58,751 nt of DNA from Zygnema cylindricum (GCA_037447655.1 JBBHKE010001145.1:1-58751), one strand, 5' to 3'. Shown: positions 44,205 through 58,466, counted from the stretch's first letter. The notes: generated from the letters alone by a model not told the origin. Made by a program: numbers and translations.

Positions 44205-45890
44205 TTATTTTTTCTTCTTGCCACTTTTTCCTTTCTTTTCACTGGTGCCAGCAGTACTTGCTGTTGACTGAGTTTGCTGACTGCCCTGCGGCTCCTGTTG
44301 CTTGCGAGTTCGTCCATGATGTTTTGGAACCAAGTTTCCAAGTTTCATTAGAAGAGATTTTCCTGCTCACAACCAGAAATTAATATAGATGCCTCACAAC
44401 CTAGTTGAACTAGATTTTGACTGAAATTGAACAGAGATGCCTCCAGTGTATTATAACTAAAATCTAAGTGCAATTGCACCATGATAAGAGCAAAGATCAA
44501 AATTATAAAACCTGTGGAATTAACGGAGGAAGTTCCATCCACTCGACAACTTATTAAGACAGTTGGAACAAATTCAGAAAAGCATGACATCCGGAAAAGC
44601 TAGGGTCTCGCATTCTTTCTCTTTCACCCTTTCTCCCTTTCTCGTCTCCTGCTTAATTTCTCATGTTTTTCCCTTCCTTTCACCTCTGCTGAACCTAACA
44701 GCAAATTTTTACATAAGTGCATCTCCATTTTGTGCTGCCAAGTCAAGGAAAACTGTGCATGTTCTTCTTTCTAGCCCATGACTCAAAATATTAGCTCAAG
44801 AAGTGACTTCGCAAGAAATCTGAACGTGTGAAAACTTACTAGTGGGAATAAGTGCATTGACTGGAGCCCCATCGTCCTTTTTAAGTTGCACCTTCAAACG
44901 GCCACGCTGTGTGAAGTCACGGGAATAGGTCTTTTCCGGCTGCAAAGTAAACATGATGCCTCTTTACAACCAGAACCTTAACAATACCGATTTTAATAAA
45001 GACATGAAGTTTGTCAGCTTCGCAAACAATAACATGCTACTTAATACATATTAGGTTTCATTAGAGAACTATGTCAGCAGGCTTGAGCAATATCTAATTA
45101 TACAAATACTCCTCCTAAATTCCAAAGGGCTGCAGGAACAGAGTTTTTGTTAATGCCTTCAACAAAAAGTCCTTTGTCATTCATTCGCCAGAAATTCATT
45201 AAGCAACAATTGCCGTGCGCAGAGCTCAGAAGCTAATGTACTAGCCACAAAGCATGCCTAGCACAAATGATACAGCATTCAATTGAAAACTTTGAAATAC
45301 TGTACTCCTCCAAAGTCAAAATGCAGGTCAATGAGTCATAAGCCCCTCCAGGTTTAATCAGTCATCCACTGAAGCTTGAACTAGTGCGACCGTTTTGATC
45401 ACCATGCTATGAGACAACGCTTAAGATATCAGCGAGTCAACTGCATTTAAGCCATTGCAAGGCTTCGACCATTGTGCCGTAAAGTCCCTATTGACTCAAT
45501 AGAAAGGTTCAGGAAAACTTTAAATGCTAAAAAAGGTAATTCACTCATCCTCATGTGCAGAACAACTCTCTATTCTCATTCATGAACATTTTTGATGTGA
45601 AATTCAGTTGATGGAAAAGTCCATTTACATTTATTCACCCGGATCCCATTGTCCAGATGACCGTTTGGCACAACAAAAGAGGACAAGGAAAAAAAGGAGT
45701 GGTAGTAGTCGCGCACCTCAACTCGAAAGGTGAGCTTCAAATACGACAGACAATCGCAAAGCTCCACCAAGGTTGGATTCTCGCAAGCTTTGGCAACAGG
45801 TATCTTCCTTCCCTCGGCTAAAGTCTTCTTTGAGTTAATATAAATGGGATAAACACACACCCATCTCTTCGAGTCAGCCTCTGAGGCCAT
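44205..45890 (-). CDS. SRP19: Signal recognition particle 19 kDa protein (SRP19)
   Basis: Three exons on the minus strand: 45890-45717 (58 codons, donor GTGCGC), 44939-44840, 44362-44205; they join in phase to 143 aa (human 144). RWVCVYPIYINSKKTLAEGR, ENPTLVELCDCLSYL, YSRDFTQRGRLKVQLK and NLVPKHHGRTRKQQ are the conserved SRP19 segments; the tail ends in KKGKSGKKKK. SRP19 binds helices 6 and 8 of the SRP RNA and lets SRP54 assemble, for cotranslational targeting to the ER. The upstream in-frame ATG at 45902 is possible; the one at 45890 (MASEADSKRW) fits the family length. Confidence 0.95.
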
Positions 45891-45902
45891 GAAAACTTCC
45901 AA

Positions 45903-46805
45903 GCAAAATTAAGTCTCGCTATACTGAACTAAACTTCTTGTGCTGAATTGAACATGTTCTCTATGAACCTATCATGTTTGTCATGCCCAAGCAAACCTTT
46001 TGCGTACAGAGGGATCACCAGGAGATGAGAATCCTACACTATAACTTGACGACTGCTGCTTGAAAAGGAAACCATTATCTTGTCGATGTCGATACCGAAT
46101 AAAGCAGGACAAAGTAAAGAAAAGAGGCGTAATAGAATTTGAGCTTGAAAAGTCCGTCCTTCTTCTTTGGTTCTTTTGGAAAGTTTCAACTTCTACTGCA
46201 ATTTCGTATACTTGAGCGAAAGATTTGGACGCGATCCGCCCTTCTTTTGCCAGAAGGGAGATGGTTTGACTTTTGAATATAATGGAGATTTTTTTCTGGC
46301 GGGCCTTTCGCCAGAAGGGACATGATTTGAAGCTCGAATGGAGTTTTCTTTAGGCAAGATTCTTTGATAGTTGACTTTTTCAGCATGAAGAAGGCTCAGG
46401 CGAAAGCCAAAAGGCATATTTACACTTCCGGCTTGGCAGGATGTGGAGGAAAATCTGAGCCAACCAATGCGAAGAACACTGGTCAAGTGAGGACAGCTTA
46501 GCCTATTTTCTCATTATATCTCTCTTGCTAGTTGGCATAAGAAATATAGAGGAACAGGTTCTAGGGCTGGCCGGGGTCTCTAACTTATCGGATATGATGT
46601 GTGAACTATTGCCAGTCCATTTGTTACTGGGCCCAAATTTAGAAGTTAGTTTAATTTGTTCTTTGCAAGGAATTGCCCAGATGAAGCCTCGCATTCGTCT
46701 GTTTATCTCTGGAATCGGAGCTGTATCAGTTACTCTAGGAAAGGATGGCTTGCTTGGTGTTCTTTTAAGAATACTGAATCGCAAACCATATTCACTGCTC
46801 TGCAG
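45903..46805. other. Region between SRP19 and the helicase finger exon
   Basis: It holds the SRP19 upstream region and probably the unseen 5' exon(s) of the helicase. Between about 46180 and 46780 there are open frames on both strands and repeated GCCAGAAGGGA words (46249, 46311) unlike the neighbours. I could not assign them; an organelle-derived insertion is one possibility. Confidence 0.4.
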
Positions 46806-49800
46806 CCCATTTTCTGCCCCTTCTGCGACCGTATATTTAAGCAAGATGGCCGCTTTAAGGACCACCTTAAGTCCAAGCATCCCGAGGATGTGGCAACAAC
46901 TTCTCAAAATAAGACTCCAACACCGACGGAAACAACTTCGGAAGTGAGGCCAGATGGAAAGATGGCTTATCATGTTAAGACACCAAAGACGTTGCTCAGT
47001 GAATGGTGCCAGAAGAACAAGTCACCAACGCCTCGTTACAAGCATGTAATCACCATTTCTCATATGCCTAATTCATTTGTCCTCGACTTTTTCCTAGCTG
47101 CAAATCTTTGTTAAACTTGTCCTGCTTGCTTCTGATAGCTATTGAGAATGCATTTTGTTCAATCTGTGAAAGTCTGTGCAGTATGCCCAGAAAAGTCACC
47201 GGCCTGATGTTTTTTGAGGTTCTGGCATCGATTCAGGTTGAAGTTGAGGGAGGCTTTCATTGTAGACTCGTTCTGCCTGATGTACGTGATTCTGAGAAAG
47301 ACACTATTTTTTGGTTTCGAGAGTCAGCTTGTTCTTCAGCACAAGATGCCCAAAACCGTGTGGCAGTTATGGGTCTTCACTGGGTTATGGGCGATCGCAG
47401 GTGAGCTTCTTTACAAATTTTGATTTTAGTTTTTTTGTTGCTTTCCATTTATTATTCACTCTCCATTTTCTTTTAGTTTGCAATTTACGGTAGTTCTTAT
47501 TGCAAGTTTATTCAATTCCTGCAAGTTTATTCAATTCCAGCAAGTTGAACTTGGGCTCGGAGGTAAACCGCGTCTATTGACAATTTAGTGTGTGGATTTC
47601 CTGGCCTAGGCCTCATAAGGTTCTTGGGAGATAACTTTCTCTGTTCAAGGCATCATTTGCAATACCGATTTATTCTGGATACTTTGTTAGTAACCATGCT
47701 GCAATCAACAAGGTCCAATCCTGACTATAAGATATGCTTTAGGCATTTGGTTTACACCCTAAGGCTGGCCGTAGGTTATTATTGAGATGTGGTCCTTGGT
47801 TGAATAATTATGGTTTAAGCTTAGCAGGTTTAGTAATGTTAGAATTGTGGCTCCTCCGCTGGAAATGGACTCAAGTGATAACTTGAGAGGACACATCATC
47901 ACTCATTTTGTACATTGCCTGAACTCTGTACCTTCCTCATTAGCATATGCAATGGAGTGGACTAACGTCTTTACCCTTAAAGCTCTCAAGAAATGAGTGT
48001 TAACTATGACAAAAAATGTACGTACCTGTGTATGCACTGTTTTTGGACTTATTTGCAGCAGGAGTTGGGGATTCATAATGGCAAGCAGATTGCAGTGTTA
48101 CCAATGAAGACCTAGATTCTAAGCTTTTGCAAGCTTTAGAATCCATTATAAAATTTCCAGTCTCATTGTGACTCTGATGGGACCTTCCAACCGGAAATGT
48201 GGTAAACATATTCAAATCTAATTTTTTCGGAGTGTGAACAGGATGGATCGAGTGTTAGAAGAGCAATATCAACGACAATGGAAGGACCTCGACGTGGCAA
48301 TGGAAGAGCGTAAAGAACGGGAGAGACGTCAGCAGCAACAGTCAAAAAAGCGGCTTGGACCTCAGAAAGAACTACAGGCAGTCTTTATGAGTGAACACAG
48401 TCGTCGTTTGGTCGAAGGACTCATTCATCGAGAAGGTACAAGTGCGGCTGAACAGGATCTGAGTGCTTACTCAAGTTTGGATTCTGAGGGCAATGGAGAC
48501 AAAGAAGTCCATATTGGAGAAGAAGACACCGGAGACCGAGATATGGAAGAACATGGTTGGGACACAGACAGTAATGGAGAAACATGGGACGTGCCAAGCA
48601 GTCAGGCTGAATCAGATGAGGCTGAGATACAGAAGCCTTCATCCACTTCATTCAATGTGGGGGATGAACTTAATGCTTCTCGTGTTGACATAAGTGGAGC
48701 CGCTAAAGCAGCCAATTTGGCCAAAACTCTTTCCAGTAAAGCAGGAAGTAGTGTTGAGGCTCAGTCTGCAACTGAGTCACCAAGTACTTGTAGTGACACT
48801 CAGAAAATTTCAGAGCGAACCAATGCAGACAGGCAGGTGCAGGAAAGTAAGCCGAAAAATTTGTGGCCAGAACTCAAAAGTTTTGGTTTTCAGGACAAGG
48901 ATATCACCAGAGCTCTGGAAACAACAGGATCTATAGCCGGTGCTTTGGATTGGTTGGTGCTACACGTGGCAGAAGCTGATTTGCCTGCGGCATTTGCTCC
49001 TGATGCGTCAATGGCGTCCATTAAAGTGGCAAGGAGAGGAGAACAACATCAAGGTGAAGGCTTCTCAGGTGATCGGACCAAACAGGTGGCACTGCGGCTT
49101 TGCCAAAGTGGATATTCTGCTAGTGATGTTCAGTCGGCGCTTTTTTCTTCAAATGGAGATGAGGTTTTGGCCTTATGCAAATTGTTTAAAGATTTGGCAA
49201 AGGAGCAGCAAGACACAGATGATGCTCGGAATAAAGATAGAGATTGGTTAACCAGTAGCAGAACGGCCAAAGAGTTGGCAGAGATGAGAGAGGAAGAGTG
49301 GATGGCGATTAAGGCCATTTATGGAGAGGATGTTGTGGAAATGACGGACTCTTACTTAATGCTACGTCTACCTTGGGAGAGGCCAGAGGAGCTGCTCTTG
49401 GAGGTACTTCTGCAATATCTGTTGACCCGCTAACTCAATAACCGGCCTTGTTTGATTAGTGTGTCTTGAAATATTTCGACTGTCTCATTTTCCCATTTTC
49501 GGTAGAGATAAGGCACAGCTCTGGCAACAGCCCTTTGAAGGGTGTATATCTATTTTAGACTTGACAGCTGTGCTAACCTACCTAAATAGGTTGCTAAGGA
49601 AGACATAGTTTACTTATCTGGTTGACCCATAGAGACAAGGGTGGGCACGTCTTTGGATGATTGTCTGTCCATTTTTCATCATTCTCCCAGTTTGCTATTA
49701 TTTACCTGGTTAAGTATGCAGGACTTGTCCCTTTGGCCTTTGTCATACTCTCCATATAACTCTGCTGCTTATGAATTTAAAACTTAATCATGTACATGTC

Positions 49801-52800
49801 TATGTTATTATGATCACGAAATTGATATTTTTGCTCCTGTGCTTCCTGTAGGTCCACATTAATTCACAAAGCTTCTACCCGCTGGAGCTCCCAGCCTTAC
49901 GTTTTAAAGGAAAGGGTTTCTCTCCATTTTTTTTCCGTTCCCTGACGGAAAAGACGGCATCACATGCTTGGGAACTAGTGGGGCAGAGCATGGTGTATGA
50001 GTTGGCATGCTTTGCCTCAGAAATAGCTCCTTCTTTGTACCAACAAACTTCCAGACAACAACAATTGGTCAGAGGGAGGACCAGCAGTGGGTTTCATGGC
50101 AAAATAGGAGGTTATTCTTCTACTGGCAGGTCTTCTAACTCGCAAGAGAGTAACAACAGTCATATCCATACGAAGAAACAGGCTAGTGTGCATGCTAACA
50201 GTGAGCAAAAAGATAAATTTGTGTCACAGACTGTTACCAGGAATAGTGTCAATTCAACAGGAAATTTAACAGATGCATCAGTCAAACCTAGGTTGCAGTT
50301 GAAGGTTCAAGAAGAAGGATCTGTGGATGCTACAAGGGCTGAATCTTTGAGACTCCTCGATGATTGGAAACGATGGCAAAAGGATGGGAAGTTTGCAAGT
50401 ATGCGAGAATGTCGGTCAAGATTACCATCCTTCAGAGAGCGTTTGAAGTTGCTCGAAAACATAAAGAACAGCTCTGTCACTATAGTATCGGGCCAAACCG
50501 GTTGTGGAAAGAGCACGCAAGTGAGGAGACATCTTCCATGACTTGAAATTTTGGTTACATATTTAGTAGAGTGCTGAAATTTCAAATAAGAACAAAATAA
50601 TAGAACCAGAATGGTATATAGAAAAAATACTTTTTTGTTTGCCTGCTCATTCTAGGAAAGAAAGGCAGTGTAGTGGGAGATGAACAAGGAGAGGGGGAAA
50701 AGGGAGAGAGGAGGGTGAGGCAGTATAGAAGAACATGTGACCTCGGCGAGTGCTCCTCTAGAATATTGTGTGCCTCTTCTGCTCATAAAGGATATGAATG
50801 TTTAAACTTCTTGTGCCACCAAAGGGTAGTAAGGAAAGTCTCACTCGAGTTGATTGTGATACCAAATTTGCTGTTGCAGGTGCCTCAATATGTAATGGAG
50901 GAAGCCATTGTGAATGGTTTTGGGGCCTCATGCAACATTATTTGTACGCAGCCTCGTAGAATATCGGCCATTGGAGTAGCGGAGCGTGTGGCACAAGAGA
51001 GAGGCGAAGCTGCTGGACTTACAGTGAGTATTTTTTTTTCTTTCTCAGGCGAAGGAGTATTGTTTTTCTTTTTTTGGTGGTGAAAAGAATAAGGACTTGC
51101 CTGGGAGTCTGTATTGATGATACGTGTATGGATTCGACTCCATCCTCCTGAATACATCTTACATTCTTTCATATACTCGAGTACATTAATCCTCACATCA
51201 GAAGCCGTGCCGATTATCTCACGAAGGGGATTCAGTCCTCATGGACTCGTTCATAATGTTTGTGCTTGACTTTAATACTGTGGCCTTATTTGACATCAGG
51301 TCGGCTATTCTATCCGTTTGGAGAGCAAACAGTCGCAAAGGACTCGTCTCCTGTTTTGCACAACGGGCATTCTGTTGCGCCGTCTCCAAGCTGATCCGGA
51401 TCTCGTGGGAGTGACACATGTCATCGTTGACGAGGTTCATGAGCGCAGTCTGGACAGTGATTTGCTTTTGCTCCTCCTACGTGACGTTTTGCGGCGCAAC
51501 AGTCAGACAAGGTACATTTTCTTTACGTTTTCCTATGTTCATTTGATTCTGTGTCGAGAATTCCTACGTTCATTTGATTTCATGTCGAGAATGGCGAATT
51601 ATATTTTGACATACCATCAGTAAGATGGCATCTTGTTCCTGCCTTCATCTAATCTCACCAATTTCCTTCCTATGTAAGAATGTATAAAATCAGTTTAACT
51701 TATGGCACGAGTCTTTGTTTGTAACAAAATTTTACCAATTCAGTTGTCAATAATAAGTAAATGATGTGGAACATTGCATATTTTTTGAATCAAACGACAC
51801 AAACCTTTTACTTAACGCAGTGAAACTGTGTCTTGACTTATGGAAAGGCTCAGATTTGTCACAGCGGTTCTCTTCATTGCTGCAGAAGTCAAGTAGGTTA
51901 TTGAACTTTGATAAAGTGGAGAAGATTGTAAAGAGGTTTGTCGATGCTGCTTCTTTTGAAATTTGTTTCTTTTGTGCATTATAAGGACGTTTGTCTCCTT
52001 TCAGATGAAGTTTTACCAGTTTGCTGGTAAACACATTGCACAATTTGGTGCAAAAAGTACTTCCAGAAAGATCTAGGCGTTTCCCTTGTAGTGTGGCGAG
52101 AGAACCACACATCTTGGTCTCTGAACTTGCCAAAAAAAGTCTCGTGGGCTCAGATTAGGCAGTCTTAGCACCTAACAGAGCAAAGCCGTCTAAGTTTTCT
52201 TATTCTTTCATAAGCTGTGTAAAGGAGGCATGTTGATTACATTTTGTTTTGTTTATTCTGGTTTGACTGGGACACTGTTGCTAGTCATAGGGATAAACAA
52301 GCATCAAATGTAGGCCCAGTCATATAACTTAGTCACTTAATAACCTTATTCCGGCACCGTCAAGGTGATGGCAAAGCCCTCCGGAGGTCGTGAAAATGCA
52401 AGGAACTTAACTTTGTCATGATAGACTTCCTTATTCTTTTTGGAATTCCTGCTTAGCGTGTGCCTGGATCTGAAGGTGGCAAAGGAACTTGGCACTTTTG
52501 GAAGAAAAGGAGCTCAACTTTTTGCACTGTTCTGTCTTTTTTTTAAGGACTGTATGCAATGTTTTATAGTATTGTATGCCACCCTTTTTGTACCCCTGGA
52601 CTCAGATGGTTTACCATTGTGCTTTTTAATTCAATCTGCCTTTCTATCTCGCAGATCAGGCTCTCAAAAGCTGCGAGTTATTCTTATGTCAGCCACAGTA
52701 GACGCTGCGTTATTCGCGACGTACTTCGTGACAGGTGGCAATATTCAACCGCCGGTGGTAAACATCCCAGGATTCACCCATCCAGTGCGAGAGCTTTACC

Positions 52801-55800
52801 TAGAAGATGCCTTTGAACTCACAGGTTATCGCGTAAGTAAAAGTTCTAAGTATGCTCTCAAAAAGCCAAAAGGACCTGGACCTCCAGCGAGCGGCTCCAG
52901 ACAGACTGAATGGGACTCTGTCAGAAATACCGGCCATGTCCCAGATTCCTGGGAAGGTCAGGCTACACAGTCAGGTAGAGGTGGGGAGGCTGGGATAACA
53001 TATTCTGATTCAACATTGCAGTCTGTTGCTATTGTCGACGAGGACATGCTGAATTATGAACTCATGGAAGCAGTAGTTTACAAAATTTTGTTAGATTTGA
53101 AAGAGCCTTCCCCGATATACGGACTACTCGCAGCCAATTCTGGAGAGGATTTAAGCAATACAGCTTCAGTGGAAAAGTTATCCTTATCAGAGAGGTTTGG
53201 AGCAATACTTGTGTTTCTCCCGGGAGTAGCCGAGATTCGCCGATTACAAAACACTTTGCAGGCAAGCAGGAGAATTGCGGACCTTAGTGGCAACAGGGGC
53301 CCATGGATTCTTCCGTTGCATGGATCACTCACAGGTGATGAACAACGACGGGTTTTTTCAGAGCCACCTCGGGGTGTCCACAAAGTAGTACTGGCGACAA
53401 ATATTGCTGAAACCAGTATCACGATTGATGATGTCGTGTGAGTTTTGCTTCTCCAAATTACCTCCCTGATGGATTTTTTTTTGCCTCCCTGTTGTCATAC
53501 TTAGAACTTATCATTTCAACGAATAGAGCTCGCTGGCATTGCAGATTTGTTCACAAGACATGGTAATAAGGAGGACTTCTGTTAGGTAACACCCATCAAA
53601 AGCCTTCATTGTCTGTCTAATGTTTAATGTCTCTCAAGGCAAAAAATTATAATTTTTCAAGTAAGAAAGCATTAAGTATATTATTCAGTATCATAATTTG
53701 AGCACTGCATGAAGTCAAGGTAACTTTTAGATGTTCTGGTAGCTGGACTATGACTGACCGGCAATAGCCACCATTCCGGTTGAGGATGTGAGAACAAGGA
53801 ATATGACAGATTCACTAAACTTATATCATCGCATGTAAATCAGCGTTCTCAGTTTTCTCAGTGATGGATTTCACACAACAGGAGTGGAAATGAAGCCAAA
53901 GTCTGATAGGGTTATTACACTGTTGATGTTTTACCCTTGTTTTGAGGCTAAATTTTACATTTCGTACAGCTGTTTGATTAATCGTACGGTTACTCATAAA
54001 AGAATACGATTCACCCACGACATGAACGTAAAATTTTATTCCTCTCATGTAATTACCCTATGACGAGGCTACTAAATTTTCCTGTCTAATCACCTTATCA
54101 GATGTGTTTGATTGGGCCAAAACAGGTATGTGATTGACAGTGGAAGTTTGAAGTTGGTGCAATATGAACACAGTTGAGGGCATGGCCTGTCTTATGTCTC
54201 GTCCAATTACCCTGTGACATGTGTCTACGATGGTGAACTTCTCTCGTGTGTTTCTCTTTGTATCCATTACTGAAAGTTTTGAATTTTAAAATCCTACGAG
54301 ATGTGTGTATTGGACGTACAGATATGTGATTGACAGTGGACGTTTGAAGGAGATGCAATATGAACACAGTCGAGGCATGGCCTGTCTTGTGGATGCCTGG
54401 GTTTCCAAAGCGAGTGCCGGACAGAGGCGTGGGAGAGCCGGTCGAGTGAGGCCGGGATGCTGTATTCGGCTTTTCAGCCGAAAAAAGTATTCACAAATGG
54501 CGCAACAACAGGAACCGGAGATGCTAAGAGTTCCGTTGGACAACCTCTGTCTCCAGGTCAGTCAGACCTGGAACCCTAGTTTCGGTTTAAGGTTTTTTAG
54601 GTTTTTAGGGTTTTGCAAGGTTTTTAGGGACGGCGGCTGACCAGGGGTGCATGTTTGTTGTTTTTGGTTGAGGAGTAATTCTGTGGATTGAGGGGCTGAA
54701 AACGCGAGGCTTTATAATAATTGTGAGGAGAACCTAGCAAAAATAGGGAAGGAAGGGAAAAATGATGCGACTGTAAGTGTATATTGCTGAACTCAGGATA
54801 AGTACACAGGAGTCTATATCCTGTGTTTGGATCTCTTCGTCCTTGAATGTTGTCACTTGAAATTTAGTTCTGTTCTTCCAAAGGACTGACGTCACAGGCT
54901 CGCATTTTTTATAAGTGTGTTTTTTATATGTATGTGTTAGGTCAAATCCATTCTTCCCGGTCCCCTCAAAGCTAAGCTGGGACAGGCTCTGACACCCCCG
55001 TCCCCTGAAGCAATTGACGCGGCTCTCAGGACTTTGGTTGACCTTCAAGCTTTATCTGTTCCTGAAGAGGAACTTACTCCTTTAGGGCGCCATTTGGCGA
55101 AGATGCCTGTCAATCCACAGATCGGGAAGATGCTTATTTTTGGTTGCCTATTACGCTGTCTTGATCCTATTCTCACCATTGCCGCGGCAATCAGCAACCG
55201 TCCACCTTTCTTGTCACCAATGGAACGTCGAAACGAGGCAAACGAGGCAAAACGTAAGTTCGGTGGGAGTTCAAAGAGTGATCATCTCGCGGTGGTAAAT
55301 GCTTATAATGGTTGGCGTGAGGCTCGCATAGAAGGACGAGAGGCAGAGAGAATGTTTTGTGACACAATGTTTTTATCGCACGACTCGTTGGTAACCATGG
55401 AGCTCAGTCGGATAGACTATACCAAGGTTCTTGTGGATCTCGGATTTGTCTCTGACGATTATTATTGGTCCATGAAGACAACCACCAAACTGGAACCTGG
55501 GTTAATTTCACCACAAAGTCTTGATACCAATTCTCGTAACATTCGGGTGGTTAAAGCAGTATTATGTGCCGGTCTTTATCCTCATGTGGTCAGAGTACAA
55601 CATCCGGAAACCACATATGCTCAGCAACATGGGGGAACAGTCGCAAAGGATGCTGCGGCACATGAAGTGAAGTTCTATACTAAAGATGATGGGAGAGTGT
55701 TCCTTCATCCCGCGAGTATCAATTTCGTTACAGGAAAGTTTGAAAGCGGCTGGTTAATTTATGGAGAAAAAGTGAGAACTTCGAAAATTTTTATTAGAGA

Positions 55801-56053
55801 ATGCACTATGGTACCTGCCTATGCCTTACTGCTTTTCGGAGGTGAAATACGTGTAGAGCATTTAAAGCAAGTACTCAGGGTAGATAACTGGATGGATTTC
55901 CAGGCTCCGGCACGAATTGCAGTTTTGGTGAGGGAGTTGAGGACTCGAGTTGATGACGCTCTCGCTATGAAAATTAATGACGTGTCATTAGATATTTCAG
56001 TATTGCCCGTTGTCGAGGCACTCGTTCACCTTTTGACAACTGATGGATTCTAA
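46806..56053 (+). CDS. DHX57-like DExH-box RNA helicase (5' end not resolved)
   Basis: Nine exons join in phase: 46806-47045, 47237-47400, 48242-49403, 49852-50520, 50880-51023, 51300-51511, 52655-53437, 54322-54556, 54941-56053; 1,573 codons plus stop, without the true start. Order: C2H2 finger ([22 protein letters not shown] split as CPFC and HLKSKH), a dsRBD-like part ([19 protein letters not shown]), UBA ([20 protein letters not shown]), RWD ([12 protein letters not shown]), then the helicase core: motif [47 protein letters not shown], then HA2 and OB-fold. UBA plus RWD is typical of DHX57 and plant DExH7-type proteins. It is an ATP-driven RNA helicase; its targets are unknown. Confidence 0.9.
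54047..54197 (+). pseudogene. Decayed duplicate of the motif V-VI exon start, in intron 7
   Basis: GGTATGTGATTGACAGTGGA (54125-54144) onward repeats the start of exon 8 (54322 onward), including QYEHS- and GMACL-coding bases, with changes such as a stop after EHS. The preceding intron part (CAATTACCCT, GATGTGT) is also duplicated, so the unit spans about 150-190 bases. Confidence 0.75.
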
Positions 56054-58466
56054 ACCGTTTTTCCTAGGTGTTTCGGTTTTATGACCTGGTGCTGGTACTC
56101 TTGAAAGGCTTACAGATAGATGTAAAGATGAACGAGCATTTACTAAAGCAGTTTTTGGAGGCGAACGTTTTTGTTCGGTTTTTGTCCAAATTTTTGGTAT
56201 ACCAGTAGTTTTTCTCTTATGAATCATAGAATGTTTCAGGGCTCCACAGGTGTACAGTCCATTTTTGCTCGTGCCGCAACAATGTGCAATTAAGTGTAAC
56301 TCTGCGAGGTGTAAGGCTGCCAGTGTATTGGAGATTAGCATCATTTTGGAATTACATCATGTGGTCAGATTCAAGTACTGTAATTGGCAGTAAAAATTGG
56401 TTAATCTTCCCTCAGGAAAGCTCAACTTGCGGTTTTGTGTGTTCAGCAAATGAAGAGCATTTCCACATTCCTCTTTAATTTGGCTTTGTTGATGGACAAA
56501 ATAAGTCCAAATCGTGGTGATAGCTACTCTAGATATAGTGTGAGAGCACGCTCTCAAGGTTTCACTATCATTTCCATTTGACTAGAGATGAAAGGGGTGA
56601 TTTGTCATTTTTAGTGAAATTTGTGATTTGTGATTAGTGAAATACTTCATTGGGAACTTGCTTTTGGGCTTACAGGGTAATTCCATTTGGTTTATGTCAA
56701 GCTTACAATACATCATCCCATCATTGTTAGAGTCAATCACTCTATTTTGAGTACTAATTCTACCCAATATCTTTTTGTTTCAATGGCCCAAAATGCACCT
56801 CATCATGGACACAAATTATTGTAGCTAACAGTGTTAAAGCTAATGTTTCACAAACTCTAACAGCAGTGACAAAGCTTTTCCCATTTTGGACACTCTTCAC
56901 TGAACCTCATTAGAGTTAATTTCCCATGCTGAGTTGATAACCATCAAAAATGAAAATCTATCTGTCTTTTCTTTGTACACAATTTCATTTTGTCATGTTT
57001 ACATTTTGATGATGCTGGCTAACATAATCACGTATTAACAGAAAGGTGCTGTGCAATTTATTACTGTTCACTAATTTTCTGATAGATGGATATATCCAGG
57101 AACAATCGTTGATAATACTAGTTACTCTGACAGAAAACAAAAACAGTTTTGATACATTCCCAAGCCACAACACATTTATTCGGACCCTGGGATTTTGTTA
57201 ATACAGATGTTATTCTACAATATCTCATGTCTCTTTGTGAGGATACTGGCTTTCTAACTTTCTTTGTAACTACGCCGTGTATCGCTACTGGCGTAAGCAT
57301 TTTGTTAACCACATAAAAAATCTTTTCTTCATACACACGTACGAATTTTAGATGAAGCTCACCAAATCGGAAGGTGAAAATCTTACTTTTCAATCGCAAC
57401 CGTCAGATCCTTAATCAGATAAGTGTGTTCGGAGAAAAGATGTTTTAAGTGGCGAAAAAAACATTAACACTAATAGCGATACACGGTGAAGTCTCCACAT
57501 TACTGTAGCTCTTCTCAAATAAAAAATACTTCAGTGACATTACATCATCTATGTGATTTTTTTTGACAATACGATCAATATGTTAGTGTATTCATCCACA
57601 TTATTTACATGTATGAGAAAATAACAGCATCGTTTTGTTTTATTCTATTTTGTTTCTGGCATGCCAGACTTCTCATCAGTCATTCATTCATCATCATTCA
57701 TTCATCACAATTCATCAAATCTGTCAATTCGATGGCACAAACCCCCATCGTTAACTTCATGTAGGCATATTTCTCCATTTCAATACGAACAGGACCGTCA
57801 ACTGTTGTGACGATCTAGCACGTTCAATTTGAACATTACAACAAAGTGACCACAGATGAAATTTCGCCAAAGAACAATCAGCAAGTATAATAATGGCTTA
57901 TTGCAATTAGAAAGGCACATAATCCAAAATGTTAACCTGTAGTAAAAACTTGGCCATATCCACAAAACTGAGTTTTGAAGAGACTCAGAGCACTGAAACT
58001 CAGCAGCGACCTTGAGCTGGAAACTTCTGCAAACGGCGTATTACAAAACCTGCTAAAAGCAGTTCCACATTAGGCTATCTATTTGAAAATTACACTCAGC
58101 AATAAGACAGCTGTCACTGACATTAAATAAACACCAAGAAATACTAATGTATGGATCTGACACAGGCCAACAACCGATTTTTCAGCCATTGCCTCTGTAG
58201 ACCATAGAAGTAACAAATGGGGGACACGACTAGGGTCCACCATACAGGGGCCCTAGGATCAATGCATTGTGCTGCAATGCTTCTCCAAACCATCCTGCCG
58301 CAACAGCCTACTCTCTGCCATAACCTCATTCGAATGACAAATCGACTGTCTACCAGGTCAGGCAAAAGGAAAATTTCCTCCACTAACAACTGCCTACCAC
58401 TCACCTCTCTCGCATCTATCTACAGTTGTGATGTGTAAACTAATCGACCACAGAGTCAACAGTAGC
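56054..58466. other. Intergenic, no gene seen
   Basis: The first part is likely helicase 3' UTR. A decayed MITE end (AACACTAATAGCGATACACGGTG, cut short) is near 57462-57483. Short repeats of TCATTCATCA occur at about 57680-57715. Nothing else is supported. Confidence 0.5.

Noticed and set aside
46525-46947. 140-codon plus-strand ORF over the zinc-finger exon
   Set aside because: It runs in a different frame from the C2H2 finger, shows no motif, and the finger frame joins in phase to the next exon.
50640-51083. 136-codon ORF spanning helicase intron 4 and exon 5
   Set aside because: Only 50880-51023 is exon, in another frame; the rest reads through an intron.
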